Shown: positions 10,595-22,921 of the stretch, piece after piece
Layout of the letters: each line of letters begins with the position of its first letter
Numbering within the stretch: the stretch's first letter is position 1
Origin: Lolium rigidum
Lineage: Eukaryota > Streptophyta > Magnoliopsida > Poales > Poaceae
Assembly: GCF_022539505.1 (NCBI RefSeq)
Contig: NW_025899911.1
Coordinates: 62,001 to 126,000 of the forward strand
Length of the DNA stretch: 64,000 bases
Direction: 5' to 3'
Notes under the pieces: model-generated
Database searches by the model: none
What the model was told of the DNA's origin: nothing
What the model saw: only the letters and a program-made list of their open reading frames with translations
Program-made: the position numbers and the translations under genes

Positions 10595-13500
10595 TGTAAC
10601 ATCCCAAATTTCAAATAAATAAAAGAAGGAGTTTCCAATATTCAAAAATGAAAACCAACAAAAACTTTTATTAACTCATGTGCTATGCATAGTGCCCATG
10701 TTTAATTATTGTTTTATTGCCATGATGATTGTGTGTGTGCTTAGCAATGATGCTAAAACCCTAGAACATGATCTTATGATCAATAAGAGAGAAAGAAAAA
10801 GAAATAAGAAAAATCAAAATCCTCACATACATGTGCTTATGGCCATTTTGCCAAATCACAACCTAGGCCAATTTGGCTTGTGCCATTGGTTGGAGAATGT
10901 TACTAAACACTCAAGAACACTTTTTGAATCAAAGAAACTCAAATCAAATAAAATTAGAATTCAAATTGAGCTCACATAAGATAATGGTCAAAAATGCCAT
11001 TTATATCATGACACCTACTTTGAGCCTCTGTATTAAGAGATTTTTAAACCAAACAATCTCAACTCTTTGCACCTCATCCAAGACCTCATCAAGGTGAACA
11101 ACTTTGGTAAAGAACACCCCTGCAAACTCTTGCTAGATTTCAAACTATCATCAAGCAAAGTAGCAACATTCAAACAGATTCAAGATTATGCCATTTTGAA
11201 TTTTTGCAAACCAACTCCATTTTGCACACAAACACAACCATTGTGTCTCAAATATTATTTGAATCAACTCCACCAAAAATCATTGCAAAATTCCAAAATT
11301 TATTTCATGCAGCCATTTGGTCGAGCACCTGGTGTGCACATTGCTGCCAACCCAACACATGCATATATCCAGTGGATTATTGCCTAAACCATCAAGCCTT
11401 GGTCATCAAATGTACTCTCCTGTACCTCTAGCAACTTGCCAAGCACCAGAGACAAAGTGTGGTACACGAAATCATCACCAATGAACCATGCCGTGCATGA
11501 CATGGCACACACCATGTCACTCCTCTCCATCCTTTTCCAGCATGCACCCCCATGTCAGCAACCTTCCCCTCACTCTCCTGGACACGCCAGTGCTTGCCAT
11601 CGACGAAGGAGAGCACCACACGCGCCAGCACGAGGATGCCCAGTGACACGCCAGGACGCGCACGGACACGTCCTGGATGCGCCAGAGCGTGACGCTGCCC
11701 CGCTGACCCTAGCCACCACTCGCTCTCTCCGCGCGCCAGCAGCTCCGCCACGACACCAGGAGACGCCAAGACACGCCCATTGGATCGCGGGAACGCTGTA
11801 GCCGACGCCACCGTCGATGACCTCCGCCGGTACCCGCGACAGACATGACGATCGCCTGCCCTCGTCACTGCGTGGTTTTCCCCGCAATCAAGCCCTGCGT
11901 GACCGCGCTGCCACCGCCAACCCGCCTGCGTCATCGCCCAACCCTCTGCGCCCATGTAGACGCGTCGCCATGGACGACCTCACCATCTGCGCCTCGGCCT
12001 CGCCCAGTCGCTATAAAAGGGGCACTCCCGCGCCTCAAATCTCCACACCACCTTGCTCCCCTCCTCTCACTTGATCTCCTCGACCACATTCCGCTCCACA
12101 TTAGCCACCGTAGCCCTCCAATTTCACCGCCGGAGCCCGTGAAGCCGCCGCAGAAGCCGCCGGCGATTGACGCCACCTCCAGCGACGCCACCGGTACCAG
12201 GCGAACCGCCGTCCTCGACAACGTCGCTGCGCACATCGCCGACCATCGCCGGAGCGCCGGTGAGCTCCCCGACCCCCTGCACACGCCGCCAGTACGCCCG
12301 TCTCTCGCCGGAGATGGCGATGGCCGTGAGCCGTCCGATCCGATTCTAATCCTACGCCTCACCTTAGTCCATACCGCTTCGCGTGTTATAAGCCGCTGAC
12401 AGTGGAGCCCACTGTCAGGCAGCCCACTCACGCAAGATGTGCAGTTGGACCGGCCCGTTTCTTTTTCTCTGTTTGGCCCAACTTCGTTTCCCGCGCCGGC
12501 CCAGCAATTCAAATTCGATTAAATCAATTAAATTCAAATCCTTCACAGATGCTATGCTCAAATTTAAATAGAATCAAATCTACTGAGCCAAATTTAATAA
12601 ATTTTATATATTTGGAAAGCTTGTTAAATTATTTAAACAACTACACTGGTCTCAACCCTAGATTCATTGTAGAATTAATGTAGTAAAAATAACAAGGCAG
12701 GGCCTTTTCAAACTTCAAACATTTATTAAAAATCAACCATAAATGATTTTGAGTTGATTCCAACTCTCAAAAATCAAATTTCATATTGCCTATCTGAATA
12801 TGTAGAAATATGACATGGTTACTTCATATGATCATGGGCTAGAATAAATAATGGCTATGTGGCTATTTCTAGTCCATTTAAATTATCCAAAACTATTCAT
12901 TAAATCATATGAGAGGTATTATCTCATTTAAATCTTTGTCTCAAGTAATTCAGCATGAGGTAGTGACCATGGTCTATATAGACTCATAATGAATTACTTG
13001 GTGATATTAACTTATTATTATGTTAGTGTTAAAATGCATGAGGTGTAACACCTCATTTAAATCATTTTCCCCAAATGATAATTATGAAGTGTTGACCTTG
13101 GTCAACATGTGTTCATACATTATTAATGGAGGAGATTAAATCTTAACAAGATTCAATGAGAGGAAATTATTTCTCCAAAGAACTAAATAGAAACCCTAAT
13201 CAATATTTGTAATGAGAGGAAATTATTTTTCTTAAAAAGAAAACAAATTCAACCAACATGTTAATAATGTGGTGATGCTAGAATAGCTTGTGTGAACCGT
13301 TTGAGTGCTTAGTTTAGCCCTTAAGAATTGTTTGGTGATTGTATACCTCGTATCCGTTTATAGACGCTAGTACCGAGGAATACAAGGAGGAGGAGGTCTA
13401 CTTCCAGGAAGAAGAAGACCACTTTGATCAATACACAACTCAAGGCAAGCTAATATTCTTGCAAGATACCTTAGTGCAAAGCTCTCCTAGAGCAAGGCAC

Positions 13501-14866
13501 TCTTACATAATACTTTATGCTTCATGATCCCATCCCAACTTTTTACCTTACAAGTTTTTGGGTCTTTGGTTTATCAAAGTTTATTTTTGATTCATGATTC
13601 ACTTGGTCTAGATATGGAGTAGTACAAGAGCATCAAACTTAGCCTAGAGCAATACAAGCTAGTTAGCACCCCTCATGACTAGTTGCTAGTGCTAACAACT
13701 AAAAGTGACTACTCTAGATGGGAACATGTGAAATAAAATGACTTTGAAAACCTTGGAATGATGAGTCATTCTATTGAAAGAGTTTGAAGGTGAATGTGAC
13801 TTGAATGACATGATGAATTTGATAAAAACTGATGGTTGGGTTCGGATGCGATACCATTCCAATTTTACAAGTACCCCCACAATACCTGATTATGGGTAGA
13901 GCTTAACTGGAAGTTTATGTGTCTTAGTATGAGTTCCCTCTAAACAAGCGTCATAGGGGTTATGCCGAGGCTGCCTCCGTTGAATGTGAAATGACGTGAA
14001 ATGAGGTGAATGTCCGGCCCAAGCCCTGTGAAGTTCCCAGGTTGACGGTTTGTCTTCACTGGGAGGCCAAGCTCACGGGGAGAGGTGCCTATACTAGGGT
14101 ATGTAAGTGAACGGTTATGGTTGATGATCCGCATACTGAGTTATGATTATTCAGGGTTATCCCTGACGGATGTAATCAAAATTTGTGGCACAAGTGTACA
14201 ACCTCTGCATAGTGTAAACCTATTCGAATAGCCGTGTCCGCGGTAATGGACGGTTGGATGGCCATACTGTTCTGTTGTCAGATGTTTTCTAAAAATGAAT
14301 GGTGAATTGAACGGTGAATTTGACTTGATCACAACAGAGTTGTGGGAATGACACTAATGTTCCCACTTGAGTTAGTTAGACAAATGAAGAGTCTCTTATT
14401 AAATGCTTACGAACTAAAATTGGCTTTATGCAAATAAACCTAGAGCTTAGCACTCCCTTACTAAAATTGATAGTACTTACACTAGTATTAGTTTGCGAGT
14501 ACTTTAAAGTACTCGCGGCTGTGTCCCTGGCTATTCAAATGGCCAGACTATGAAGAGGAGCAACAGTATCAGGATGACGGACAGCAGGACGTCTACGGTA
14601 ACTAGGATCATCTTCTAACGTCAAGCGTTGCATGTGGATTAGATGGACTACTACAACTTCGCTTCCGCTATGTGTGTGCGTGTTGATCATTAGATCAACT
14701 ATTATTGTAAGTGTGGATCATGTGATCTATTGTAATAAGACGACTATGGTTTGTAATGGATGATGACTCTATGATATTCAACTGTTATGTCTCGCAAAAC
14801 CAATCTTCCTGGGATTGCAATGTATGGCATAATAGGCATCTGGACTTAAAAATCCGGGTGTTGACA
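10595..14866 (+). repeat. 5' LTR of element D, 4.27 kb
   Basis: It starts TGTAACATCCC and ends GGGTGTTGACA, that is TG...CA, and aligns along its length with 27614-31540. It holds about 370 bases (13555-13927) absent from the 3' LTR. A TATA box lies at 12012. The GC-rich stretch 11430-12480 contains open frames on both strands, but these differ between the two LTRs and match no family I know; they reflect base composition. I see no gene in it. Confidence 0.92.
12012..12018 (+). promoter_or_regulatory. TATA box of the D 5' LTR
   Basis: TATAAAA sits in CGCTATAAAAGGGGCAC, followed by a CT-rich stretch typical of a plant transcription start region. The same motif is kept in the 3' LTR at 29054. 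It probably drives the genomic RNA of element D; the R/U5 boundary cannot be set from sequence. Confidence 0.65.
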
Positions 14867-14869
14867 AGA

Positions 14870-14882
14870 TGGTATCAGAGCC
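14870..14882 (+). promoter_or_regulatory. Primer binding site of element D (tRNA-iMet type)
   Basis: TGGTATCAGAGCC lies 3 bases after the LTR end. This is the standard site complementary to the 3' end of initiator tRNA-Met used by most plant chromoviruses. A second copy (TTGGTATCAGAGCC) follows the 3' LTR at 31543. Confidence 0.9.
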
Positions 14883-15098
14883 ATTGTTTGACCTTAGGAG
14901 ACCCTAGTTAGAATGGACGTTTGAAAAACTTAGTTTCGAAAACAAATGAAGTGAATATTTATGAAAAACTTATTCACTCTCTTCTCTTTGAGATCTGTTA
15001 AAAATAAGAAAGACATGCCTTACTTTTCCTTGTAAATCTACATAAAATTTTGACACACTTGCTCACTTCTCTAACTTACTCATCCATTTCACTTTCAG

Positions 15099-15887
15099 AT
15101 GGCACTGCTCGACAACACCAAGTTTTATCAGTTGGGAAATGGTGGGAACTTGATCTTCGAGAGGGACTTAGACGCTTTGTCTGAGCATCTCGGACGCCCG
15201 CACCCAGAGTTCTTTGGAACTCAAGTGGACGACCAGCCCGGAGGGGAACTTCAGTGGGTTATCACTGCGGATCTGAGAGGCAAGATGGAGCCTCCTACTT
15301 CTGAGAGGATCCACTTTTCTGTCAGGGAAAGCAACTGGCTAGATAAACTAGCTAGAGCCCTGCAGGAAGCACTTGCCCATCTGTGTGGGCGACATGTGAC
15401 TGAGCTTTATGGGACTCGCTTTGCTCACCTTGCAAGGCATGACTCCATTGGAGGACCCATGGCACTGTCACCCCACCCGGAGCTGAAGTATCACGTGGAG
15501 CATCTGGACTTTATGTTGCACGAGACCCAGAAGGAGCTGGACAATGCTCGTGTGTACGCCAACCAGACCCACCTCCACCTGTCCCAGTAGACTGAAACCA
15601 TCAAGATGCTTGCGAAAGATCGCAAGTCACTCCGCCAACAGCGTGCCAAGAAGGACGCTATCATTGCGTGCCTCCGCGCGAAGATAGTATCCTTGGAGGC
15701 AACTGTCAAGGCCCAAGAGGACCAGCTGATGGAGCTGGAGGAAGAAGGTGAAGACATTCAGGGAGGAGCCGCCTTCCTGAGTGATGATGATGACTTTGAG
15801 GAGGATGAGAACACTGATGTGGAGGACTATGAGTTTCTGGAGGCCGGAGCGGATGACTTCATCCCGATAGATGTGGATGATGAGTAG
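15099..15887 (+). pseudogene. Extra ORF1 upstream of gag in element D
   Basis: This frame of about 263 codons lies between the PBS and gag and is broken by one TAG at 15588-15590; the same frame continues from 15591 to the stop at 15887. The N-terminal part (MALLDNTKFYQLGNGGN, with PPTSERIHFSVRESNWLD) has no domain I recognise. The middle, around residues 165-215, is lysine/arginine- and leucine-rich and looks like a coiled coil (KSLRQQRAKKDAIIACLRAK). The C-terminus is strongly acidic (DDDDFEEDENTDVEDYEFLE). A partial second copy at 31772-32240 shows it belongs to the element family. Its role is unknown; an RNA- or Gag-associated accessory protein is only a guess. Confidence 0.75.
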
Positions 15888-16121
15888 TAGTTGCACTTGA
15901 TCACTTGTGTAGGTGTGAGTTTGTATCCAACCCCTTGTATCGTAGCGCGAGTAAAATGGTTCTTCAAACCATTGGGTGTTAGTTTGTAATATGTGATGTT
16001 TGAATGAATGAATGTGTGTTTGTGTTCAACATAACAAGAACTCAAGTTTTAAACTTTTGAACTTACCCAAAACAAGCCATAGCCAATTCCCTCTTATCTC
16101 ATGATCTATCTCAATGTTTAG

Positions 16122-17728
16122 ATGGCCCCTCCGACTCGCAACAACAGTCAAGATGCAATGATGCAACTCTTGCAAACCCTGATGGCCGACCGAGAAGTTG
16201 AGAGGGCTGAAAGACAAGCCAACATTGCTGCACTGCAACAGATTTCTCACAACAACCAAGGCCATGGAAACCATGATCACCCTGGGTCTAAACTCAAGAA
16301 TTTCCAGAACACAAACCCCCCAATGTTCAGCAAAACAGAAGAGCCACTCGATGCTGATGACTGGCTCCAGACAATGGAGAACAACTTAGAGGCTGCGGGA
16401 GTAGAAGCCGCAGAAAAAGTTCTGTTCGCCACCCATTACTTAGCAGGACCTGCCAGAGCCTGGTGGACCAGCACCCGTGCCATGAATGCGGGACAGATCA
16501 TGACTTGGGCAGATTTCAAGCTCAAGTTCAGCAAGTATCACGTGCCCCCGGGTCTGATAAAGAAGATGAGGGATGAGTTCCGGGAACTCAAACAAGGCAG
16601 AATGTCCGTGGTAGAATACCGCAACGGGTTTATCACACTATCAAGGTACGCCCCGGATGAGACCGACACCACTGAAAAGAGGAAGGAGAGATTTCTGAAC
16701 GGACTAGACGATGAGATGCAGACTGTCCTGGTCAACATTCCTTTTGCTGACCTTGAAGCCCTGGTGGACTCCGCCATCCAGATGGAGGGAAAACTCCATC
16801 AAGCAAACGAGAACCGCAAATGCCGCATGATGCACCAGAGTGGGCCCAGCAATACCCCAAGGTATCGCCCCAGCTCAAGCGGAAGTTTCGCCCCAGAAAC
16901 AACAAGCCCCAGATGCATATGTCACGTCCGAGTTTCCAGAATCAGAGTGGAGGACACCCAAGGCCAGGAGGCCACAACAACAACAACAACCACCATGCCA
17001 GCAACACCAACTTCAACCGTGCCCCAATGAGAGCCCCCGGCAACCCCAATAACACCAACACTGCTCCGAGGACTGGGAGCAACGCTGTCCCCGTCACCCC
17101 CAAGGACAAGTCCACAATCACTTGTTATGAATGTGTAATTGTGGGACACTACTCCAATGAGTGCCCCAAAAGGTTAGCCAAGACTGCCCTCAACACCGCT
17201 GCACCTGCTCAGCAGCAACGCCGTGTCTCCACCGGCAGGAAGTTCACCCCCAACAACCCGAACAACCACAACGGCCGCCTCTTTCACATGAGTGCCGAAG
17301 AAGCCCAGGAAGCACCAGATGTCGTGCTGGGTATGTTTTCTGTTAACTCAGTACCTGCAAGAGTGTTGTTTGATTCTGGAGCATCGCATTCGTTTGTTAC
17401 TGAAGATTTTGCATGCACTAGTAAGATTCAACCCATCAGTTTGAAGCATGTTATGATAGTTCAAATACCTGGTTCAACAACAAAAGCTAGAAAAATTTGC
17501 AAAGATGTGCCTATCAGAATTCATGAAATAGATTTTTATGCAAATTTGATTGTTCTGGGAGCAAAAGGTTTAGAAGTAGTACTGGGTATGGGCTGGATGT
17601 CAAAACATCAAGGATTGATTGACCGTGCCAACAAGGCCATCACCATGACTAGTAGCACCGGAGTGTTAGTAGAACATGTGTCTGAAAGACTGCCCAGAAA
17701 GTTTACCTGCAACCAGAGTTTAGCCAAG
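16122..17728 (+). pseudogene. gag-pro: Gag and protease of element D, interrupted by C
   Basis: This is the Gag-protease part of the chromovirus polyprotein. Gag starts at MAPPTRNNSQDAMM (16122). The capsid region with DADDWLQTMENNLEAAG, ARAWWTST and LKLKFSKYHVPPG... spans about residues 60-230. Near 16830 the frame shifts by one base; the second frame carries an asparagine-rich linker and one zinc knuckle CYECVIVGHYSNEC (CX2CX4HX4C) at 17123-17164. The protease follows with LFDSGASHSFV (catalytic Asp codon at 17372) and VVLGMGWM. The frame ends at QSLAK (17728) because element C is inserted there; the same frame resumes at 24644. The frameshift near 16830 would abolish Gag-Pol. Confidence 0.9.
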
Positions 17729-19449
17729 TGATGTCTACGGGTGCTTCTATTCTTGTAGACAGTGTTGGGCCTCCAAGAGCAGAGGTTTGTAGAACAGCAG
17801 CAAGTTTCCCTTAAGTGGATCACCCAAGGTTTATCGAACTCAGGGAGGAAGAGGTCAAAGATATCCCTCTCATGCAACCCTGCAACCACAAAGCAAGAAG
17901 TCTCTTGTGTCCCCAACACACCTAATAGGTGCACTAGTTCGGCGAAGAGATAGTGAAATACAAGTGGTATGAATGAATATGAGCGAGTAGTACGGCGCCG
18001 AGAAAAGTGCTTGCTGGCGTGCGGTTGATGGTAGTAATATTGCGGGAAGTAAAGATGCGAGTAAAACGATAAACAAGCAGCGATAGCGATATTTAGGAAC
18101 AAGGCCTAGGGATCATACTTTCACTAGTGGACACTCTCAACATTGATCACATAACAGAATAAATAGATAGATGCTAGACTCTACACCCTCTTGTTGGATG
18201 ATGAACACCACTAGCGTGTAGGATTACACGAACCCTCAATGCCGGAGTTAACAAGCTCCACAATATTCAATATTCATATTTAAATAACCTTAGAGTGCAT
18301 GACGGATCAACATAACCAAACCAAGTACTAACATAGCATGCACACTTGTCACCTTCACACTACGAAAGGAGGAATAGATCACATCAATACTATCATAGCA
18401 ATAGTTAACTTCATAATCTACAAGAGATCACAATCATAGCCTACGCCAAGTACTACACGATGCACACACTTGTCACCATTACACCGTGCATGAGGAATAA
18501 AGTACTTTAATAACATCACTAGAGTAGCACACGAGATATATTGTGATACAAAACACATTGCAATCATAAAGAGATATAAATAAGCACTTCACTATGCCAT
18601 TAATAACGGTGAATAAGTATTACGTGAAATATAGCCTAAGAGACCCACACTGGTGCACACACTTGTCACCTTTACACACGTGGGACAAGGAGTCTCCGGA
18701 GATCACATAAGTAAAACCCACTTGACTAGCATAATGACATCTAGATTACAAGCATCATCATATGAATCTCAATCATGTAAGGCAGCTCATGAGATTATTG
18801 TATTGAAGCACATAGGAGAGAGATTAACCACATAGCTACCGAGTACAGCCCCGAGCCTCGATGGAGAACTACTCCCTCCTCATGGGAGACAGCAGCGTTG
18901 ATGAAGATGGCGGTGGTGTCGATGGAGAAGCCTTCCGGGGGCACTTCCCCGTCCGGCGGCGTGCCGGAACAGAGACTCCTGTCCCCCAGATCTTGGCTTC
19001 GCGATGGCAGCGGCTCTGGAAGGTTTTCTTTGGTTTCGTCGAACGTGGTAGGGTTTTCGCGACGGAGACTTTAAGTAGGCGGAAGGGCAAGGTCGGTGGA
19101 GTCCTGGTGGGGCCACACACTAGGCCGGCGCGGCCGGGGCTTGGGCCGCGCCGCCCTCTTGTGTCCCCACCTCGTGGCCCCACTTCGTTTCCCCTTCGGA
19201 CTTACGGAAGCTTCGTGGAAAAATAGGACCCCGGGCGTTGATTTCGTCCAATTCCGAGAATATTTCCTTACTAGGATTTACTGAAACCAAAAACAGCAAG
19301 AAAACAGACAAGCGGCTCTTCGGCATCTCGTTAATAGGTTAGTACCGGAAAATGCATAAATATGACATAAAGTATGCATAAAACATGTAGATATCATCAA
19401 TAATGTGGCATGGAACATAAGAAATTATCGATATGTCAGAGACGTATCA
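17729..19449 (-). repeat. 3' LTR of element C
   Basis: A 1721-bp LTR, starting TGATGTCTACGGG and ending GACGTATCA in + coordinates. It aligns end to end with 22922-24638. Solo LTR E at 33087 begins with the same sequence. Open frames inside it (for example 18869-19226) are present on both strands of a GC-rich block and are not genes. Confidence 0.93.
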
Positions 19450-19465
19450 GCATCCCCAAGCTTAG
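19450..19465 (-). promoter_or_regulatory. Polypurine tract of element C
   Basis: On the - strand CTAAGCTTGGGGATGC ends exactly at the LTR start, the position of the plus-strand primer. The same 16-mer recurs at 21342-21357 and 21400-21415. Confidence 0.7.
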
Positions 19466-22038
19466 TTCCTACTCGCCCTCGAGTAGGTAACGATAACAAT
19501 GATAATTTCTTAAGTGACATGCCATCATAACCTTGATCATACTATTGTAAGCATATGTAATGAATGCAGCGATCAAAACAATGGTAATGACATGAGTAAA
19601 CAAATGAATCATAAAGCAAAGACTTTTCATGAATAGTACTTCAAGACAAGCATCAATAAGTCTTGCATAAGAGTTAACTCATAAAGCAATAAATCAAAGT
19701 AAAGGTATTGAAGCAACACAAAGGAAGATTAAGTTTCAGCGGTTGCTTTCAACTTATAACATGTATATCTCATGGATATTGTCAATGTAAAGTAATATAA
19801 CAAGTGCAATATGCAAGTATGTAGGAATCAATGCACAGTTCACACAAGTGTTTGCTTCTTGAGGTGGAGAGAAATAGGTGAACTGACTCAACATAAAAGT
19901 AAAAGAAAGATCCTTCAAAGAGGAAAGCATCGATTGCTATATTTGTGCTAGAGCTTTTATTTTGAAAACATGAAACAATTTTGTCAACGGTAGTAATAAA
20001 GCATATGAGTTATGTAAATTATATCTTACAAGTTGCAAGCCTCATGCATAGTATACTAATAGTGCCCGCACCTTGTCCTAATTAGCTTGGACTACCGAGA
20101 TCATCGCAATACACATGTTTTAACCAAGTGTCACAAAGGGGTACCTCCATGCCGCATGTACAAAGGTCTAAGGAGAAAGCTCGCATTTTGGATTTCTCGC
20201 TTTTGATTATTCTCAACTTAGACATCCATACTGGGACAACATGGACAACAGATAATGGACTCCTCTTTAATGCATAAGCATGTAGCAACAATTAGTGTTC
20301 TCATATGAGATTGAGGATATATGTCCAAAACTGAAACTTCCACCATGATTCATGGCTTTAGTTAGCGGCCCAATGTTCTTCTCTAACAATATGCATGCTC
20401 TAACCATTAAGTGGTAGATCTCCCTTACTTCGGACAAGACGGACATGCATAGCAATTCACATGATATTCAACAAAGAGTAGTTGATGGCGTCCCCGGGAA
20501 CATGGTTATCGCACAACAAGCAACTTAATAAGAGATAAAGTGCATAAGTACATATTCAATACCACAATAGTTTTTAAGGCTATTTTGTCCCATGAGCTAT
20601 ATATTGCAAAGGCGAATGATGGAAATTTAAAGGTAGCACTCAAGCAATTTACTTTGGAATGGCGGAGAAATACCATGTAGTAGGTAGGTATGGTGGACAC
20701 AAATGGCATAGTGGTTGGTTCAAGGATTTTGGATGCATGAGAAGTATTCCCTCTCGATACAAGGTTTAGGCTAGCAAGGTTATTTGAAACAAACACAAGG
20801 ATGAACCGGTGCAACAAAACTCACATAAAAGACATATTGTAAACATTATAAGACTCTACACCGTCTTCCTTGTTGTTCAAAACTCAATACTAGAAATTAT
20901 CTAGACTTTAGAGAGACCAAATATGCAAACCAAATTTTAGGAAGCTCTATGTATTTCTTCATTAATGGTGCAAAGTATATGATGCAAGAGCTTAAACATG
21001 AGCACAACAATTGCCAAGTATCAAATTATCCAAGACATTTTAGAATTACTACATGTAGCATTCCCCGATTCCAACCATATAACAATTTAACGAAGAAGAT
21101 TCAACCTTCGCCATGAATACTATGAGTAAAGCCTAAGGACATATTTGTCCATATGCAACGACGGAGCGTGTCTCTCTCCCACACGGTGAATGCTAGGATC
21201 CATTTTATTCAAACAAAAACAAAAACAAAAACAAAAACAAACGAGACGCTCCAAGCAAAGTACATAAGATGTGACTGAATAAAAATATAGTTTCAGGAGA
21301 GGAACCTGATGATGTTGTCGATGAAGAAGGGGATGCCTTGGGCATCCCCAAGCTTAGACGCTTGATTCTTCTTAAAATATGCAGGGGTGAACCACGGGGG
21401 CATCCCCAAGCTTAGATCTTTCACTCCTCTTGATCTTAGTATATCATACTCCTCTCTTGACCCTTGAAAACTTCCTTCACACCAAACTTCAAGCAAACTC
21501 ATTAGAGAGTTAGTGCTCAATCAAAAATTCACATGTTCAGAGGTGACACAATCATTATTAATACTTCTGGACATTGCACAAAGCTATTGGACATTAATGG
21601 ATCAAAGAAACTCATTCAACTTAACAAAAGCGGCAATGCGAAATAAAAGGCAGAATCTGTCAAAAACAGAACAGTCCGTAAAGACGAACCTGGAAGGGGC
21701 ACTTAACTTGCTCAAACGGAAAAACTCAAAACTAATGAAAGTTGCGTACATATCCGAGGATCACACACGCAAATTTGCAGATTTTTTGATTTTTTTACGG
21801 AGACTTCTGCGCGAATTCGTGACAGATAGCAATGCTGTTTCATGCGCAGCAATCCAAATCTAGCATCAACTTTACCATAGAGACTTTACTTGGCACAAAA
21901 ACATGATAAGGAGAGGTTGCTACAGTAGTAAACAACTTCCAAGACTCAACAAAACAAAAATTGCTGTAGTAAAATAAACACATGGGTTATCTCCCAAGAA
22001 GTGCTTTCTTTATAGCCATTAAGATGGGCTCAGTAATT
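19466..22038 (-). other. Non-coding tail of element C
   Basis: I see no gene. The sequence aligns with 4030-6250 (B) and 52878-54720 (G). It includes an ACAAAA microsatellite near 21215, a 21-base palindrome at 21329-21349 (arms GGGGATGCC and GGCATCCCC), and two extra PPT-like 16-mers. The conserved block ending in GGTTATCTCCCAAGAAGTGC lies near 21985, just after the ORF in element orientation. Confidence 0.8.
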
Positions 22039-22758
22039 TCAATGATGCACTCCCAAGAAATAGTAGTTGAAGCAAAAGAGAGCATCAAGAAGCAAATTCA
22101 AAACACATTTAAGTCTAACATGCTTCCTATGCATAGGAATCTTGTAAATAAACAAGTTCATGAAGAGCAAAGTAACAAGCATAGGAAGATAAAACCAGTG
22201 TAACTTCAAAATTTTCAGCATATAGAGAGGTATTTTAGTAACATGAAAATTTCTACAACCATATTTTCCTCTCTCATAATAATTTTCAGAGGCATCATGG
22301 ACAAACTCAACAATATAAGTATCACATAAAGCATTCTTATTCACATGCATAAAAGTATCATTACTCTCCACATAAGCATAATCAATTTTATTAGTTGTAG
22401 TGGGAGCAAATTCAACAAAGTAGCTATCATTATTATTCTCATCAAGTGTAGGAGGCATAGTATAATCATAATAAGATTTACTCTCCATAGTAGGCGGCAC
22501 CAAAAGACCAATATCATTATAATCATCATAAATAGGAGGCAAAGTATCATCAAAGTAAATTTTCTCCTCAATGCTTGGGGGACTAAAAATATCATGCTCA
22601 TCAAAGCCATCTTCCCCAAGCTTAGAATTTTCCATATCATTAGCAAAAATGGTGTTCAAAGCGTTCATACTAATATGTTCCATAGGTTTTTTAATTTTCG
22701 CATCAAACCATCCATGTCTTAAATCAGGAAATAGAGTAAGAAGCTCATTGTTGTCCAT
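22039..22758 (-). CDS. Orphan 239-aa ORF of element C
   Basis: This is the only open frame between PBS and tail of element C. The start ATG at 22758 gives MDNNELLTLFPDLRHGWFD. Residues about 35-130 form a loose acidic repeat with PP(S/T)xE and (Y/F)DDxxPP motifs (FSPPSIEEKIYFDD, LVPPTMESKSYYDY). The last 70 residues are hydrophobic and basic (LPMLVTLLFMNLFIYKIP) and could hold a membrane-associated helix. I recognise no Gag, protease or other known domain. An open frame in a non-autonomous element suggests either a recent insertion or selection on the ORF. Function unknown. Confidence 0.7.
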   Translation of the reverse strand: MDNNELLTLFPDLRHGWFDAKIKKPMEHISMNALNTIFANDMENSKLGEDGFDEHDIFSPPSIEEKIYFDDTLPPIYDDYNDIGLLVPPTMESKSYYDYTMPPTLDENNNDSYFVEFAPTTTNKIDYAYVESNDTFMHVNKNALCDTYIVEFVHDASENYYERGKYGCRNFHVTKIPLYMLKILKLHWFYLPMLVTLLFMNLFIYKIPMHRKHVRLKCVLNLLLDALFCFNYYFLGVHH

Positions 22759-22834
22759 TATGCCTAACTAGTGTAAACAAGAAACAAAAAGATGCAATTG
22801 CAGGATCTAAAAGAAATAGCTTCGAGCACACACA

Positions 22835-22845
22835 CAACGGCGCTA
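22835..22845 (-). promoter_or_regulatory. Second PBS-like motif of element C
   Basis: On the - strand TAGCGCCGTTG preceded by a T run lies 66 bases inside the main PBS. It matches the first 11 bases of the tRNA-Asp site with one mismatch. Element A shows a comparable pair at 1302 and 1384. Confidence 0.5.
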
Positions 22846-22896
22846 GAAAAGTACTTTACCTGGGACCGAAGTATGAGAGCCTTTTACCTTTCCTCC

Positions 22897-22911
22897 CCGG
22901 CAACGGCGCCA
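22897..22911 (-). promoter_or_regulatory. Primer binding site of element C (tRNA-Asp)
   Basis: On the - strand TGGCGCCGTTGCCGG, a perfect match to the 3' complement of plant tRNA-Asp, lies 10 bases after the LTR end at 22922. Confidence 0.85.
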
Positions 22912-22921
22912 GAAAAGTGCT

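Noticed and set aside
11428..12512. Long overlapping open frames on both strands in the GC-rich part of the D LTR
   Set aside because: They sit in the LTR, change length between the two LTR copies, and match no protein family; open frames on both strands follow from GC content.
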